Shown one piece after another: positions 54,002 to 63,325 of a DNA stretch of 64,000 nt. The DNA is from Glaciecola amylolytica (GTDB taxonomy: Bacteria > Bacteroidota > Bacteroidia > Flavobacteriales_D > Crocinitomicaceae): contig CP034120.1 of the NCBI GenBank assembly GCA_003856375.1, positions 1,364,001-1,428,000 on the forward strand, written 5' to 3'. Position 1 is the stretch's first letter. Every line of letters begins with the position of its first letter. The notes under the pieces were generated by a model. That model was not told where the DNA came from and did no database searches. It saw only the letters and a list, made by a program, of their open reading frames with translations. The translations under genes and the position numbers were made by a program.

Positions 54002-55249
54002 ATGAAAAAGCAACTCACAATAGGATTATTTGGTTTCGGATGTGTTGGAACCGGTTTGTATGAGGTTTTAAATAAGACAACCTTGCTTCAGGCTTCCATT
54101 AAACACATTGTCATTAAAGATTTAAGCAAAAAACGCATCATTGATCAGAGTTATTTCAGTACGGATGCAAACCGCATTTTGAATGATGAGGAAATCAATG
54201 TGGTGGTGGAATTGATCAACGACTACGAAGCGGCCTATGAAATCGTTACCAGAGCATTGAAAGCCGGAAAGCATGTGGTTTCTGCAAATAAGAAACTGAT
54301 TGCTTACTATCTGGACGAATTGGTTTCTTTAGCAAAGGAAAATAACGTGTCGTTTCTATATGAAGCATCGGTAGGTGGTTCTATTCCAATCATCCGAAAC
54401 CTGGAAGAATATTATAACAATGATTCGCTTTCGAATATCCACGGAATTGTAAACGGAACAACGAACTACATTCTCACGAAAACAAGCGAAGGTCAGTCGT
54501 TCGATGGAGCGCTGAAAACTGCTCAGGAATTGGGCTTCGCTGAATTGGATCCAACTTCAGATGTGGATGGTTTTGATGCCAAATACAAATTGGTCTTGTT
54601 GCTGAAGCACGCATTTGGCTTTACGGCAAAGCAGGATCAGGTGTGGAATTATGGAATTCGCCAGTTGAAGGATTGGGATGCGACCTATGTACGTGAAAAA
54701 GGCTTGAAGATTAAACTGTTGGCTTTCGGAACGCGAATCAACAATCAGATTGTAGGTTTTGTGGCTCCTCATTTGATTCCGGATAATCATTTTGCATTCA
54801 ATGTGGAAAATGAGTTCAATGCCGTTGTTGTGGAAGCATTGTTTTCAGACAAACAATTATTTCTTGGAAAAGGTGCAGGAAGCCATCCAACGGCAAGTGC
54901 GGTGCTTTCCGATATTTCCGCGTTGCAATTTGATTATGCATACGAGTACAAAAAATCTGCAACGGAGGAAAGTCTGAATTTTGAAACGGACTTCTCGGTA
55001 AAGGTTTACATCAGTGCAACTTCTCAGCAAAAACTCGATCAGATTGAATTCCTGGAAACGCATGAATCCTATTCCGGACAATCTCACAGTTATAAAATCG
55101 GGGTTGTTGCTTACGAAGAAATTTTAAAACAAAACTGGAACGATGCGTCTGATTATTTTCTGGCAGTGGTTCCTGATAGTGTTCAATTGGCAAAAAAATC
55201 CGACCTTAATGCTGAAAATAAAACGCATTTAATAGAGGAATTGTCATGA
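54002..55249 (+). CDS. hom: Homoserine dehydrogenase
   Basis: 415 residues. It reduces aspartate semialdehyde to homoserine, the acceptor used by MetX. NAD(P) motif IGLFGFGCVGTGLYEVL (7-23), AGKHVVSANKKL, YEASVGGSIPIIR, and the catalytic region IVNGTTNYIL ... LGFAELDPTSDVDGFDAKYKL (motif cores). No fused aspartokinase is present, so this copy is dedicated to the methionine operon. Its last bases ATGA overlap the osmC start. Confidence 0.94.
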   Translation: MKKQLTIGLFGFGCVGTGLYEVLNKTTLLQASIKHIVIKDLSKKRIIDQSYFSTDANRILNDEEINVVVELINDYEAAYEIVTRALKAGKHVVSANKKLIAYYLDELVSLAKENNVSFLYEASVGGSIPIIRNLEEYYNNDSLSNIHGIVNGTTNYILTKTSEGQSFDGALKTAQELGFAELDPTSDVDGFDAKYKLVLLLKHAFGFTAKQDQVWNYGIRQLKDWDATYVREKGLKIKLLAFGTRINNQIVGFVAPHLIPDNHFAFNVENEFNAVVVEALFSDKQLFLGKGAGSHPTASAVLSDISALQFDYAYEYKKSATEESLNFETDFSVKVYISATSQQKLDQIEFLETHESYSGQSHSYKIGVVAYEEILKQNWNDASDYFLAVVPDSVQLAKKSDLNAENKTHLIEELS

Positions 55250-55659
55250 AATTGGATTTAAAACTGGTAGAATCGCCATTCGTAATAGAAGTAAAAAATG
55301 AATCAGGTGTTTCGATTAAGATGGATGCTACCGAAAAAATCGGGGGAAAAAACAAAGGAATGCGCCCGATGGAAGTGCTTGCCAGCTCGTTGGCAGGTTG
55401 TATGTCGATCGATGTCTTACTGATTTTGCAAAAGCAGCGTCAGGAAGTTACTTTCTACGAAATAAACATCGAAGGACACAGAAAAGACGCTGTTCCTGCA
55501 GCATTTGAATCCTTTCATTTAATTTTTTCCTTTAACAAAGAAGTCGATCTGGAAAAAGCAGAAGCAGCTGTTAAATTGAGCCACGAAAAATATTGCTCCG
55601 TTTCAGCATCGCTGAATCCGCAGATCATTATAAAAACAGAAGTCAAACATCAATCATGA
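55246..55659 (+). CDS. OsmC family protein
   Basis: 137 residues. The fold and both redox Cys of OsmC/YhfA proteins are present: Cys52 in SLAGCMSID and Cys117 in HEKYCSVSAS. OsmC/Ohr proteins reduce organic peroxides with thiols, but the YhfA-like branch is uncharacterised. It lies between hom and metZ with 4-base ATGA overlaps on both sides, which points to a role tied to sulfur metabolism, for example handling reactive sulfur or thiol peroxides. That role is inference. Confidence 0.9.
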   Translation: MKLDLKLVESPFVIEVKNESGVSIKMDATEKIGGKNKGMRPMEVLASSLAGCMSIDVLLILQKQRQEVTFYEINIEGHRKDAVPAAFESFHLIFSFNKEVDLEKAEAAVKLSHEKYCSVSASLNPQIIIKTEVKHQS

Positions 55660-56825
55660 ATAATTACAGAAGCGAAACCTTAGCAATCCGAATTCAAAAT
55701 GAACGTTCTCAGGAAGCGGAACACAGTGTTCCCTTGTACCTGACTTCGAGTTATGTTTTTGATGACGCGGAACAAATGCGGGCAGCTTTTTCGGATGAAA
55801 TTGAAGCAAATATCTACTCGCGTTATTCAAATCCGAATGTAGATGAATTGCTGGAAAAGGTTTCGCGCCTGGAAGGTGGAGAAGCGGCTTGGGGAACTGC
55901 AACCGGAATGGCTGCCGTTTTCACCACGTTTGCTGCCCTGCTTCAAAACGGAGATCACATTGTTTCGTCCAAATCGGTTTTCGGGTCCACACATCAGTTG
56001 TTTGTGAACATTCTCCCGAAATGGGGAATCACAACGACCTATGTTGATGCAATTGATTACGAAGCATATGAACAGGAAATCCGGCCTGAAACGAAGATTG
56101 TTTACATTGAAACTCCTTCCAATCCGGGGCTGGACATCATTGATATCAAACGTCTGGCGGCGATTTGCAAGTCGAAAAACGTGTTGCTGGTGGTGGATAA
56201 TTGTTTTGCAACTCCGGTTTTGCAGCAGCCGCTTGTTTTGGGAGCTGATATCACCATTCATTCTGCAACCAAATATATGGACGGACAAGGACGTGTTTTG
56301 GGCGGATTGATCGTTTCGACAAAAGAAACGATTGCTAAAATTCAGGCTTTTGCTCGTCACAGCGGTCCGGCATTGTCACCGTTTAATGCGTGGATTCTTT
56401 CAAAGGCTTTGGAAACCTTGCATTTGAGAATGGAAAAACACTGCCAGCAAGCATTCGAGATTGCCAAAAGACTGGAGAAAAACGAACACGTGGATTGGGT
56501 GAAGTATCCGTTTCTAGGATCGCATCCGCAGCACGATATTGCCCGCGAACAAATGAAACACGGAGGTGGAATCGTTACCTTTCAAGTCAAAGGTGGATTG
56601 CAGGCCGGACGAAAGTTTCTGGACAGTTTGAGTTTGTTTTCACTTACTCCGAATTTGGGCGACAGCCGCAGTATTGCAACTCACCCGGCTTCCACAACAC
56701 ATAGCAAACTGAAGCAGGAAGAACGCGAAGAAGTGGGGATTTCCGATGGATTGGTTCGTTTGAGTATCGGCTTGGAACACATTGAAGATATTTGGGAGGA
56801 TTTGGAAGCAGCTTTAAAGGCTTAA
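55656..56825 (+). CDS. metZ: O-succinyl/acetylhomoserine sulfhydrylase
   Basis: 389 residues from the ATG at 55656, which overlaps the osmC stop. An open frame to 55593 inside osmC is not used. Cys/Met-metabolism PLP enzyme: RYSNPNVDELL (56-66), GTATGMAAV, ETPSNPGLDI, VVDNCFATP, and PLP lysine K206 in HSATKYMDGQGRVLGG, the MetZ-type form. It adds sulfide to activated homoserine, giving homocysteine directly. A link to cysteine status fits the leader of this operon. Confidence 0.93.
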   Translation: MNNYRSETLAIRIQNERSQEAEHSVPLYLTSSYVFDDAEQMRAAFSDEIEANIYSRYSNPNVDELLEKVSRLEGGEAAWGTATGMAAVFTTFAALLQNGDHIVSSKSVFGSTHQLFVNILPKWGITTTYVDAIDYEAYEQEIRPETKIVYIETPSNPGLDIIDIKRLAAICKSKNVLLVVDNCFATPVLQQPLVLGADITIHSATKYMDGQGRVLGGLIVSTKETIAKIQAFARHSGPALSPFNAWILSKALETLHLRMEKHCQQAFEIAKRLEKNEHVDWVKYPFLGSHPQHDIAREQMKHGGGIVTFQVKGGLQAGRKFLDSLSLFSLTPNLGDSRSIATHPASTTHSKLKQEEREEVGISDGLVRLSIGLEHIEDIWEDLEAALKA

Positions 56826-56840
56826 TCGGGTAAAATCAAT

Positions 56841-57305
56841 ATGGATCAGATAAAGATCATCGACTATTCGGAAGAATTGAAAGAGTATATCAAAATCCTC
56901 AATTACGAATGGCTTGAAACATATTTTTGGGTGGAAGAGGGAGACGAAAAATCCCTTTCCAACCCGAAAGAACACATTATCGACAAAGGCGGCTTTATTT
57001 TTTACGCAGCAAAAGGAAATGAAATCATTGGAACGGCTTCTTTGATAAAAAAGTCTGATACTGTTTTTGAATTGGGGAAAATGGCTGTAGCTAAAACCGC
57101 TCAGGGTTTTGGAATCGGAACGCTTTTGTTGGAACATTGCCTTGAAATCGCAAAACAAAAACAAATCGAGAAGCTGATTTTGTATTCAAACACCATGCTG
57201 GAATCAGCAATTCATCTTTACCGGAAATACGGATTTGAAGAAATTGAATTGGAACCGGGAGTGTATGAACGCGGAAATATTAAGATGGAAAAGAAGCTTT
57301 TTTAA
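56841..57305 (+). CDS. GNAT family N-acetyltransferase
   Basis: 154 residues with the GNAT core: IIGTASLIKKSD strand, the acetyl-CoA loop ELGKMAVAKTAQGFGIGTLLLEHCLEIAK (V-x-x-x-x-x-G-x-G-x-L, trimmed) and the late YRKYGFEEIE. Substrate unknown. It lies 15 bases after metZ and may be in that operon. Confidence 0.88.
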   Translation: MDQIKIIDYSEELKEYIKILNYEWLETYFWVEEGDEKSLSNPKEHIIDKGGFIFYAAKGNEIIGTASLIKKSDTVFELGKMAVAKTAQGFGIGTLLLEHCLEIAKQKQIEKLILYSNTMLESAIHLYRKYGFEEIELEPGVYERGNIKMEKKLF

Positions 57306-57352
57306 CAATTGTTAGATCAACTAAATTCCCGCAACAAACTACCTTTATCTTC

Positions 57353-58144
57353 ATGGAACGTTTTGTGACTATCCGGCCGAAGAATGAACTGGTATCAAAA
57401 TACATTTCATACTATTATTTCCACCATTCCAATGAGGTGGATTTCCGGAAAAACTACCTGTTTTACCCTCATTTTAAACACGGATTTACGGTTTACAAGG
57501 AAGGAGAAAGCTTCAGAACCTTGTTCACGATGAATTACGACCGGCAAATTCCTGTTGAATTAAAGGGGATTTTTCAGAAGATCGGAGTGGCTTTTAATCC
57601 ATTGGGAATTAATCGTTTTGTTTCAGTGCCTGTTTCGGAGTTGTATGATCCGAAGACATTTTCATTTTCACATTGGAATCCGGATATTTTTCCTGAATTA
57701 AAGGAAGTGTTCGATGTGGAGGAAACAGAGCTGAAAAGAGATCTGCTGGATGCTGTTTTTGAAAAACGTTTTAAGCCGAATCCGGAGTTGAAACAGGTGG
57801 AAGCGGCATTGGAACATATTTTTGAATCTTTTGGTACGATTCAGGTAGATGAATTGGCTTCGAAGATCGGAATCAGCCGGAAAACGCTGCTTCGCCACTT
57901 TAAAAAGCATCTTTACTGTTCAATTGAAGAATACAAAAAAGTAGTCAAGTTCCGGATGAGTATTCAGGGAGCAAACAATTTGGGATTAAAGAATCTGACG
58001 GAAGTTTCTCTTTACAGCTTGTACTACGATCAGTCTGATTTTACGAACCGTTTCAAAGAACTGACCGGACAAAATCCGAGTACTTTTTTCGCATCCATTC
58101 AAAAAATGGGAGAAGAAGATATTTTTTGGAAGTTTGACGAATAA
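57353..58144 (+). CDS. AraC family transcriptional regulator
   Basis: 263 residues. N-terminal ligand domain of the DUF6597 type (about 5-115, with YISYYYFHHS near the start), C-terminal AraC HTH (about 150-250): IQVDELASKIGISRKTLLRHFKK as first helix-turn-helix and YDQSDFTNRFKELTGQNPSTF as the second. Target genes are unknown. It is divergent from nothing and follows GNAT by 47 bases. Confidence 0.9.
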   Translation: MERFVTIRPKNELVSKYISYYYFHHSNEVDFRKNYLFYPHFKHGFTVYKEGESFRTLFTMNYDRQIPVELKGIFQKIGVAFNPLGINRFVSVPVSELYDPKTFSFSHWNPDIFPELKEVFDVEETELKRDLLDAVFEKRFKPNPELKQVEAALEHIFESFGTIQVDELASKIGISRKTLLRHFKKHLYCSIEEYKKVVKFRMSIQGANNLGLKNLTEVSLYSLYYDQSDFTNRFKELTGQNPSTFFASIQKMGEEDIFWKFDE

Positions 58145-58220
58145 AAGTCCCAATTCTACAAGTATTTGGTTTTTGAGCTGCTTAATTTTGTAACTCATAA
58201 CAAAGCCCAATAAATATCAA

Positions 58221-59228
58221 ATGATCAGAACCACATCTATTTTCAGTGCATTGATTTTTACTTGTTTTTTCTGGGTGCGGAATGCGCACGCAAATGCACA
58301 ACAAGAAAAGACGTATGATTCATTGGTAACACTGGCATTTGGTCTTTATGAAATTAAAGAGTTCAAAGCCTCTGCAGAGAAATTTGCAGAGGCTTTTGTC
58401 ATTTTTGGCGAAAAAACTCATCCGGAAGATCGTTACAATGCGGCTTGTTCATGGGCTTTATCCGGGAAATCCGATGCTGCTTTTGAGCAGTTGTTTCAAA
58501 TTACCAAAAGCGGATATTACACCAATCTGAGTCATATCAGTTCTGATTCGGATCTCAATTCTTTGCATAAGGACAAGCGCTGGAAGAAAGTTATTGAGCT
58601 GGTAACAAAGAATAAAGAAAAAGCAGAAGCGAAGTTTGATAAACCGCTGCTTATGAAACTGGATTCGATTTATGACGAAGATCAGGGAATCCGGATGAAG
58701 ATGGGTGAAATTCAGGAGAAATACGGATGGAATTCCCCGCAAATCGATTCCTTGTGGAAAATAGCAGGCGTGAAAGACTCCCTGAATCTGATTGAGATCA
58801 CAAAGATTCTCGATACAAGAGGATGGCTGGGAGCTGATGTAGTAGGTAAAAAAGGAAATTCTACCTTGTTTTTGGTGATTCAGCATGCCGATCAAAAAAC
58901 ACAGGAAAAATACCTGCCCATGATGCGTGAAGCAGTTGCGAAAGGAAATGCTCAGGCTTCAAGTCTGGCTTTGCTGGAAGATCGTGTGGCACTCGGACAA
59001 GGCAAAAAACAGATTTACGGCAGTCAGATCGGTTTTTTCAAGGAAACAGGAGAAAACTATGTTTTGCCCTTGGAAGATCCTGATAACGTAAACAAACGCA
59101 GAGCGGAAGTAGGTTTGAATTCTCTGGAAGAATATATTAAGTATTGGGAAATGACCTGGAATCTGGAAGAATACAAAAAGAATCTTCCGAGATATGAAGA
59201 AGAGCAGAAGAAATACAACCGGGATTGA
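58221..59228 (+). CDS. Secreted TPR-like protein with DUF6624-like domain
   Basis: 335 residues with a signal peptide (1-26, ends ANAQ). A short TPR-like helical part (33-130: SAEKFAEAF, YNAACSWALSGKSDAAFEQLF) is followed by a region with DEDQGIRMK, IDSLWKIAGVKDSLNLIEITKIL, LGADVVGKKGNSTLFLVIQHAD and LEDRVALGQGKKQIYGSQ that matches what I remember of DUF6624. Function unknown; periplasmic. Confidence 0.75.
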   Translation: MIRTTSIFSALIFTCFFWVRNAHANAQQEKTYDSLVTLAFGLYEIKEFKASAEKFAEAFVIFGEKTHPEDRYNAACSWALSGKSDAAFEQLFQITKSGYYTNLSHISSDSDLNSLHKDKRWKKVIELVTKNKEKAEAKFDKPLLMKLDSIYDEDQGIRMKMGEIQEKYGWNSPQIDSLWKIAGVKDSLNLIEITKILDTRGWLGADVVGKKGNSTLFLVIQHADQKTQEKYLPMMREAVAKGNAQASSLALLEDRVALGQGKKQIYGSQIGFFKETGENYVLPLEDPDNVNKRRAEVGLNSLEEYIKYWEMTWNLEEYKKNLPRYEEEQKKYNRD

Positions 59229-59246
59229 TTACGAATTGCCTGAGCC

Positions 59247-60047
59247 TTATTGACAATGCTTTTTTTGTAAGTTCCAACCTTCAATATCTCCTAGTTTATA
59301 AGCGTTTTCAAAGTCTTTGCATGCTTCTTCTTTTTTCGATAAGCGCAAATAAATCTCACCACGATAAATGTAAATACCGGATTTGGGTACATCGTTGTAC
59401 TCAAATGCTTTCGTAAACAGAGCGATCGCTTCATTAAAGTTGCCCAGATTTGCCTGAGCTAATCCCGATAATGTAATGTTTAATGCATTCGGAGATAAAG
59501 AAATTGATTTGTTGAATGCTTTTAATGCCTGATCATATTTAACTGTACGGAGGTAGATTTCACCTAAAGTTCCATAAATTTCGTGATTGGTTGAATCTAA
59601 ACTGATTGCAATAAATAAGTCTTCGATAGCTTCATCATATCTGTTTAATTCTTTTTCGCACAATGCCCGATCTAAAAAATTGTTCATGTCTGTTTTATCA
59701 AGACTAATTGCTTTTGTAAATGTCAAAATTGCTGTTTCAAGATCTCCATATAGCGCGTAAACATTTGCAAGATTTCTGAAAGTACTGGAACGAGTCGAAT
59801 CACATGTTGCAGCTACAAGTAAATCATTCATCGCCAAGGCTAATTCATTCGATTGTTTATATGCAATACCTCTCAGAGCATATGCTTTACAATCTTTATT
59901 ATCGGATTCGATCAATTTGGTGGTCAGTTCAATTGTTTTCTTATAATCATTTTCATCATAGCTTTTTTTGCTTTGTTCGTAAAGAGAACTTTGAGAAAAT
60001 GAATTCAAAATAATAAACAACGATAAGAGTAAACTGATAAATTTCAT
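59247..60047 (-). CDS. Secreted tetratricopeptide repeat protein
   Basis: 266 residues from the ATG at 60047, giving a clean signal peptide (MKFISLLLSLFIILNSFSQ). An ATG three codons upstream is also possible. About six TPR units cover 24-255 (for example CKAYALRGIAYKQSNELALA, NNFLDRALCEKELNRYDEA, HEIYGTLGEIYLRTVKYDQA). A scaffold for protein interaction, partner unknown. It is convergent with the DUF6624 gene, 18 bases apart. Confidence 0.88.
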   Translation of the reverse strand: MKFISLLLSLFIILNSFSQSSLYEQSKKSYDENDYKKTIELTTKLIESDNKDCKAYALRGIAYKQSNELALAMNDLLVAATCDSTRSSTFRNLANVYALYGDLETAILTFTKAISLDKTDMNNFLDRALCEKELNRYDEAIEDLFIAISLDSTNHEIYGTLGEIYLRTVKYDQALKAFNKSISLSPNALNITLSGLAQANLGNFNEAIALFTKAFEYNDVPKSGIYIYRGEIYLRLSKKEEACKDFENAYKLGDIEGWNLQKKHCQ

Positions 60048-60224
60048 ATTGAGCATGAATGATTTAGGATTACTAAACTACGAAAAATTCAATCTGAAAG
60101 CACGAATTGTTTAAGACTACTTCCTCAATCGCAGCTGCATAATTAACTTAAATTTGACCAGCGTTGGTAATTCCTAATTCGGCATTCGTAATTATAAATT
60201 ATCTTTACGTCAAATTTATAAAGC

Positions 60225-60827
60225 ATGTCACAAGATATTCAAGCAGTTAGCTACTGTATTGGCTTAAGCGTTGCAGATAGCCTATTACAACAAGATTTGG
60301 GAGGAATTGATCCGGCTGTTATGGCGGAAGCAATTTCAGATGTTTTTCAAGGGAAAACAATGAAGTATTCACCGGATCAGGCGAACGAAATCATTCAAAA
60401 ATATATTCAGGAAATCACTACTTCTAAGTTTGAAGTACATAAGAACGAAGGAGAAGAATTTCTTGCTGAAAATGCAAAGAAAGAAGGAGTTACAACAACT
60501 GATTCAGGTTTGCAATACGAAGTAATTGAATTGGGAACGGGTGATAAGCCGAAAAGCACGGATACGGTAAATGTTCATTATCACGGAACATTGATTGACG
60601 GAACAGTATTCGATAGCTCTATTACACGCGGAATTCCTGCAACATTCGGAGTGCATCAGGTGATTAAAGGTTGGACAGAAGCATTGCAATTAATGCCGGT
60701 TGGATCTAAATATCGTTTGTACATTCCTCAGGATTTAGCTTACGGAGCACATCCACATCCGGGAGGAGCAATCAAGCCGTTTATGACACTTGTTTTTGAT
60801 GTTGAACTTTTAGGAATTGAAAACTAA
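60225..60827 (+). CDS. FKBP-type peptidyl-prolyl isomerase, FkpA/MIP-like, cytoplasmic
   Basis: 200 residues. N-terminal dimerisation helices (1-75, with SYCIGLSVADSL) and a C-terminal FKBP domain (about 95-198): VNVHYHGTLIDGTVFDSS, VIKGWTEALQLMPVGSKYRLYIP, LAYGAHPHPGGAIKPFMTLVFDVELL. It catalyses cis-trans isomerisation of proline bonds. Unlike most FkpA proteins it has no signal peptide. One base separates it from a second, lipidated FKBP gene. Confidence 0.93.
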   Translation: MSQDIQAVSYCIGLSVADSLLQQDLGGIDPAVMAEAISDVFQGKTMKYSPDQANEIIQKYIQEITTSKFEVHKNEGEEFLAENAKKEGVTTTDSGLQYEVIELGTGDKPKSTDTVNVHYHGTLIDGTVFDSSITRGIPATFGVHQVIKGWTEALQLMPVGSKYRLYIPQDLAYGAHPHPGGAIKPFMTLVFDVELLGIEN

Positions 60828-60828
60828 G

Positions 60829-61755
60829 ATGAAAAAAATAATTTTAGCATCCCTGTTGCTAGCATTGAATGTTGCTTGTGGGAGTGATTCGACTGAAGCA
60901 GGAGGAGTAAAATCATTGCCTTTAGATTCACCGAAGCAGAAGATTTCCTACTTGATGGGATCAGATAATGCCGGACAGTTATTGCAGGACCCGAATTTTG
61001 CAAAATACGATAAAGCAGAGATTCTGAAAGGATTTAAGACTGGTTTGAATGACGAGAAGTCCTTTGATGCGGCTTGTCAGCAAACGATTCAGAAATTGTT
61101 GGGACAAACTCAACAAGAGTTTCACGAAGAGCACGCAAAAGAAGCTTCTCTTTGTATCGGGAAATTTCTTGGAGGAATGTTCAAAACAAGCTGGGAACAG
61201 GCAAAATCTTATGATGAATTCGACAAAGAATACTTGATCTACGGTTTTGAATTGGGATTGAACAAAGCGGACACATTGATTAAGAAAGATGTGAAAGACA
61301 TGATGATGAAAGATTTCATGACGAAGATCAATAACCGTGTAATGGCTGAAGTAACGAAAAGAGAAAATGCTTATTTCTCAAAAGTGAAAACAATCGCGGG
61401 AATTAAGGAATTGCAAAACGGAATCTATCTGGAAACCATCAAAGCAGGAAATGGCGCAAGCCCAACAGCTGCAAGTGATGTAAGAGCACATTATGTGTTG
61501 ATGAATACGGAAGGCGATACCTTACAGTCATCGTTGAGTAATCCGCAAATTCCGGTGTTCAACTTAGGATCAGTAATCCCTGGATGGACGCTTGGTATTC
61601 CGGCGATGAAAAAAGGAGGGAAGTACAAATTGTACGTTCCACAAAACATGGCATACGGTAAACAATCTCCGGATCCGAACAGCATTCCGCCGTTCGCAAC
61701 ATTGGTTTTCTACGTAGAACTTGTTGATTTCGGCCCGATGGGTACTTTGAAATAA
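60829..61755 (+). CDS. FKBP-type peptidyl-prolyl isomerase, lipoprotein
   Basis: 308 residues from the ATG at 60829 (a TTG at 60817 would overlap the previous gene). A lipoprotein signal ends NVACGSD (lipidated Cys near 17). The FKBP N-terminal helical domain (30-180) is larger than in its neighbour. The C-terminal FKBP domain (205-300) has GWTLGIPAMKKGGKYKLYVPQ and NMAYGKQSPDPNSIPPFATL, but a shortened hairpin (DTLQSSLSNPQIP) where FxDSS normally stands, so activity may be reduced. It pairs with the cytoplasmic FKBP as an envelope folding factor. Confidence 0.92.
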   Translation: MKKIILASLLLALNVACGSDSTEAGGVKSLPLDSPKQKISYLMGSDNAGQLLQDPNFAKYDKAEILKGFKTGLNDEKSFDAACQQTIQKLLGQTQQEFHEEHAKEASLCIGKFLGGMFKTSWEQAKSYDEFDKEYLIYGFELGLNKADTLIKKDVKDMMMKDFMTKINNRVMAEVTKRENAYFSKVKTIAGIKELQNGIYLETIKAGNGASPTAASDVRAHYVLMNTEGDTLQSSLSNPQIPVFNLGSVIPGWTLGIPAMKKGGKYKLYVPQNMAYGKQSPDPNSIPPFATLVFYVELVDFGPMGTLK

Positions 61756-61773
61756 GAACTGAAAAAGAACTTG

Positions 61774-61805
61774 AAAATCCTTCGTCACTGACGAGGGATT
61801 TTTTG
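61774..61805 (+). terminator. Terminator of the FKBP operon
   Basis: AAATCCTTCGT pairs with ACGAGGGATTT (11 bp, one G-T), then TTTT. Confidence 0.88.
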
Positions 61806-62090
61806 TTTTGCAGAGAATCGGGTGATACTAGAAATTCTTTGGGTCGTTTATACCTTGCATAATATCTTCTCAGACTATCCTGCGTCTTTATTCGCCATTT
61901 AAGCAAGGCCGGTAGGCTCGCTCTAATCTGTGCATCTGTGGGAAAGATAAAGAGTGCCTGCTAGCAGACACTGAAATTATGAATCATGCAGGTGCTTTTT
62001 GGAACCGCCTGATTGAAATACAGAAATCCACTTTTTAGCTTAAGGGACAAATCATTTTCAATGAATCCTGCTGTTTATACCTTGTTCAGA
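61806..62090. other. Gene-free spacer, about 285 bases
   Basis: No ORF with coding character. It holds the palindrome AGTGCCTGCTAGCAGACACT (61953-61972; CTGCTAGCAG core with AGTG/CACT arms) and otherwise nothing I can name. It may be decayed sequence. Confidence 0.5.
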
Positions 62091-62702
62091 TCACAATTTG
62101 AAGAAAAAGGCAATCCGATAGATCAAAGGAATTAAAGTTCCGTTTTCCTTTTTCATGAAATACCCGGTTCTGAGCGGGCTGTTTGCATTATCGATAATAT
62201 CGTACATGATTCCGGCATTCAAACGGAAATTTTGTTCTTCACCGAATGCATGGGAAAACCCAAAACCAAGCAAGCCGGTTGGCGCCCAGACTCTTTTAGC
62301 CGAAATAACCCCATTTGCATAACTATACGGATTTGAAAGCATTTCGAATTCAAATCCTACAAACAGGTAGTTGAAAAAACGGGCATGAACGAAGGCTCCT
62401 CCGCCATAAACAGAATAGGAACCCGAAAGACCGGTTTGCGGGCTCTTGTAAGAAGAATAATGATAGCGTAGAGAAGGACCGAAAGAAACATATTTGTTGC
62501 GGACAATCCCGAATTTTAAACCCAATCCACCGGTACCACCGTAACTACCTGCAGAAAAGTGTATATCCGCACCGATTTCATAGTAAGGTTCGAAACGGGA
62601 ATCAGTTGTTTTTTCATCATCTACGTACAGTTCATCATCTACCTGACTGAAACTGGTGAGAGAAGTAAAAAGAATTAAAAAGAGTGTAGCAAACTGTTTC
62701 AT
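62091..62702 (-). CDS. Outer membrane beta-barrel-like protein
   Basis: 203 residues. Signal peptide 1-19 (ends TSFSQ), an acidic linker, then alternating amphipathic strands (YEIGADIHFSAGSYGG, LGLKFGIVRNKYVSFGPSLRY, GGGAFVHARFFNYLFVGFEFEM, GLLGFGFSHAFG) and the C-terminal aromatic IYRIAFFFKL. An eight-stranded barrel is likely. Role unknown. It overlaps the esterase gene by 4 bases and is the last gene of a leftward operon. Confidence 0.78.
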   Translation of the reverse strand: MKQFATLFLILFTSLTSFSQVDDELYVDDEKTTDSRFEPYYEIGADIHFSAGSYGGTGGLGLKFGIVRNKYVSFGPSLRYHYSSYKSPQTGLSGSYSVYGGGAFVHARFFNYLFVGFEFEMLSNPYSYANGVISAKRVWAPTGLLGFGFSHAFGEEQNFRLNAGIMYDIIDNANSPLRTGYFMKKENGTLIPLIYRIAFFFKL

Positions 62703-63325
62703 AATATTGCGATAAGTGTTTCTTCGTGAATGTCGTGTTTGCCTTCAAAACGGGCAATTTGAATTCCTTTCGACCGATAATCAGCAATCAGGGATTCCTG
62801 TTCGGATGCTGGAAAATATTCGTCTTCGGCTCCAAGAACAAAGGTACATTTTTTAGCAATCGATCTGTGTTCTTCAATCGTCAGGTCCGGAGGATAAACG
62901 CTGGCCCAGGAAATGAAATGGTCGCAGTTGATTTTTCCATAAGACAACCATCTGGCAGCAGTTGCACCTCCCTGTGAAAAACCAAGTACGGTGATTTTTT
63001 CTGCAGGATGTTTTTGACTGATTTCCTGATGAAGCAAATCAAGTGACAAAACGTTTAATCGAATGTCTTCTTCCCTCCATTCGCGCGTCATCCAGGATGC
63101 ACCAACCCTTCCTGAAGTTCCTTTCAAGTAAAAGCGGTGTCTTCCTTCCGGAAATACGAAAAGCGTGTCGTTTAAAGAAATTCCTGCGAACTTAAGATGA
63201 AAATATGCAACCAGCTGACCGTAACCATGCAAGACATAAACGATGTGTTTAACAGGTTCTTCAGGGACAATCAACCGATATCTCAAAGAAGACGGAACTT
63301 CAATAACAGCTTCTACGGAACTCAT
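62699..63325 (-). CDS. Carboxylesterase/phospholipase-like alpha/beta hydrolase
   Basis: 208 residues of the Abhydrolase_2 type. YVLHGYGQ (30-37, oxyanion), VLGFSQGGATAARW with nucleophile Ser117, acid in LGAEDEYFP and His in EGKHDIHEE near the end. Cytoplasmic, no signal peptide. Substrate unknown. It has 4-base overlaps with both neighbours. Confidence 0.88.
   Translation of the reverse strand: MSSVEAVIEVPSSLRYRLIVPEEPVKHIVYVLHGYGQLVAYFHLKFAGISLNDTLFVFPEGRHRFYLKGTSGRVGASWMTREWREEDIRLNVLSLDLLHQEISQKHPAEKITVLGFSQGGATAARWLSYGKINCDHFISWASVYPPDLTIEEHRSIAKKCTFVLGAEDEYFPASEQESLIADYRSKGIQIARFEGKHDIHEETLIAIL

Noticed and set aside
61806-62090. Transposase remnant
   Set aside because: No frame or motif could be traced; only a short palindrome is visible.
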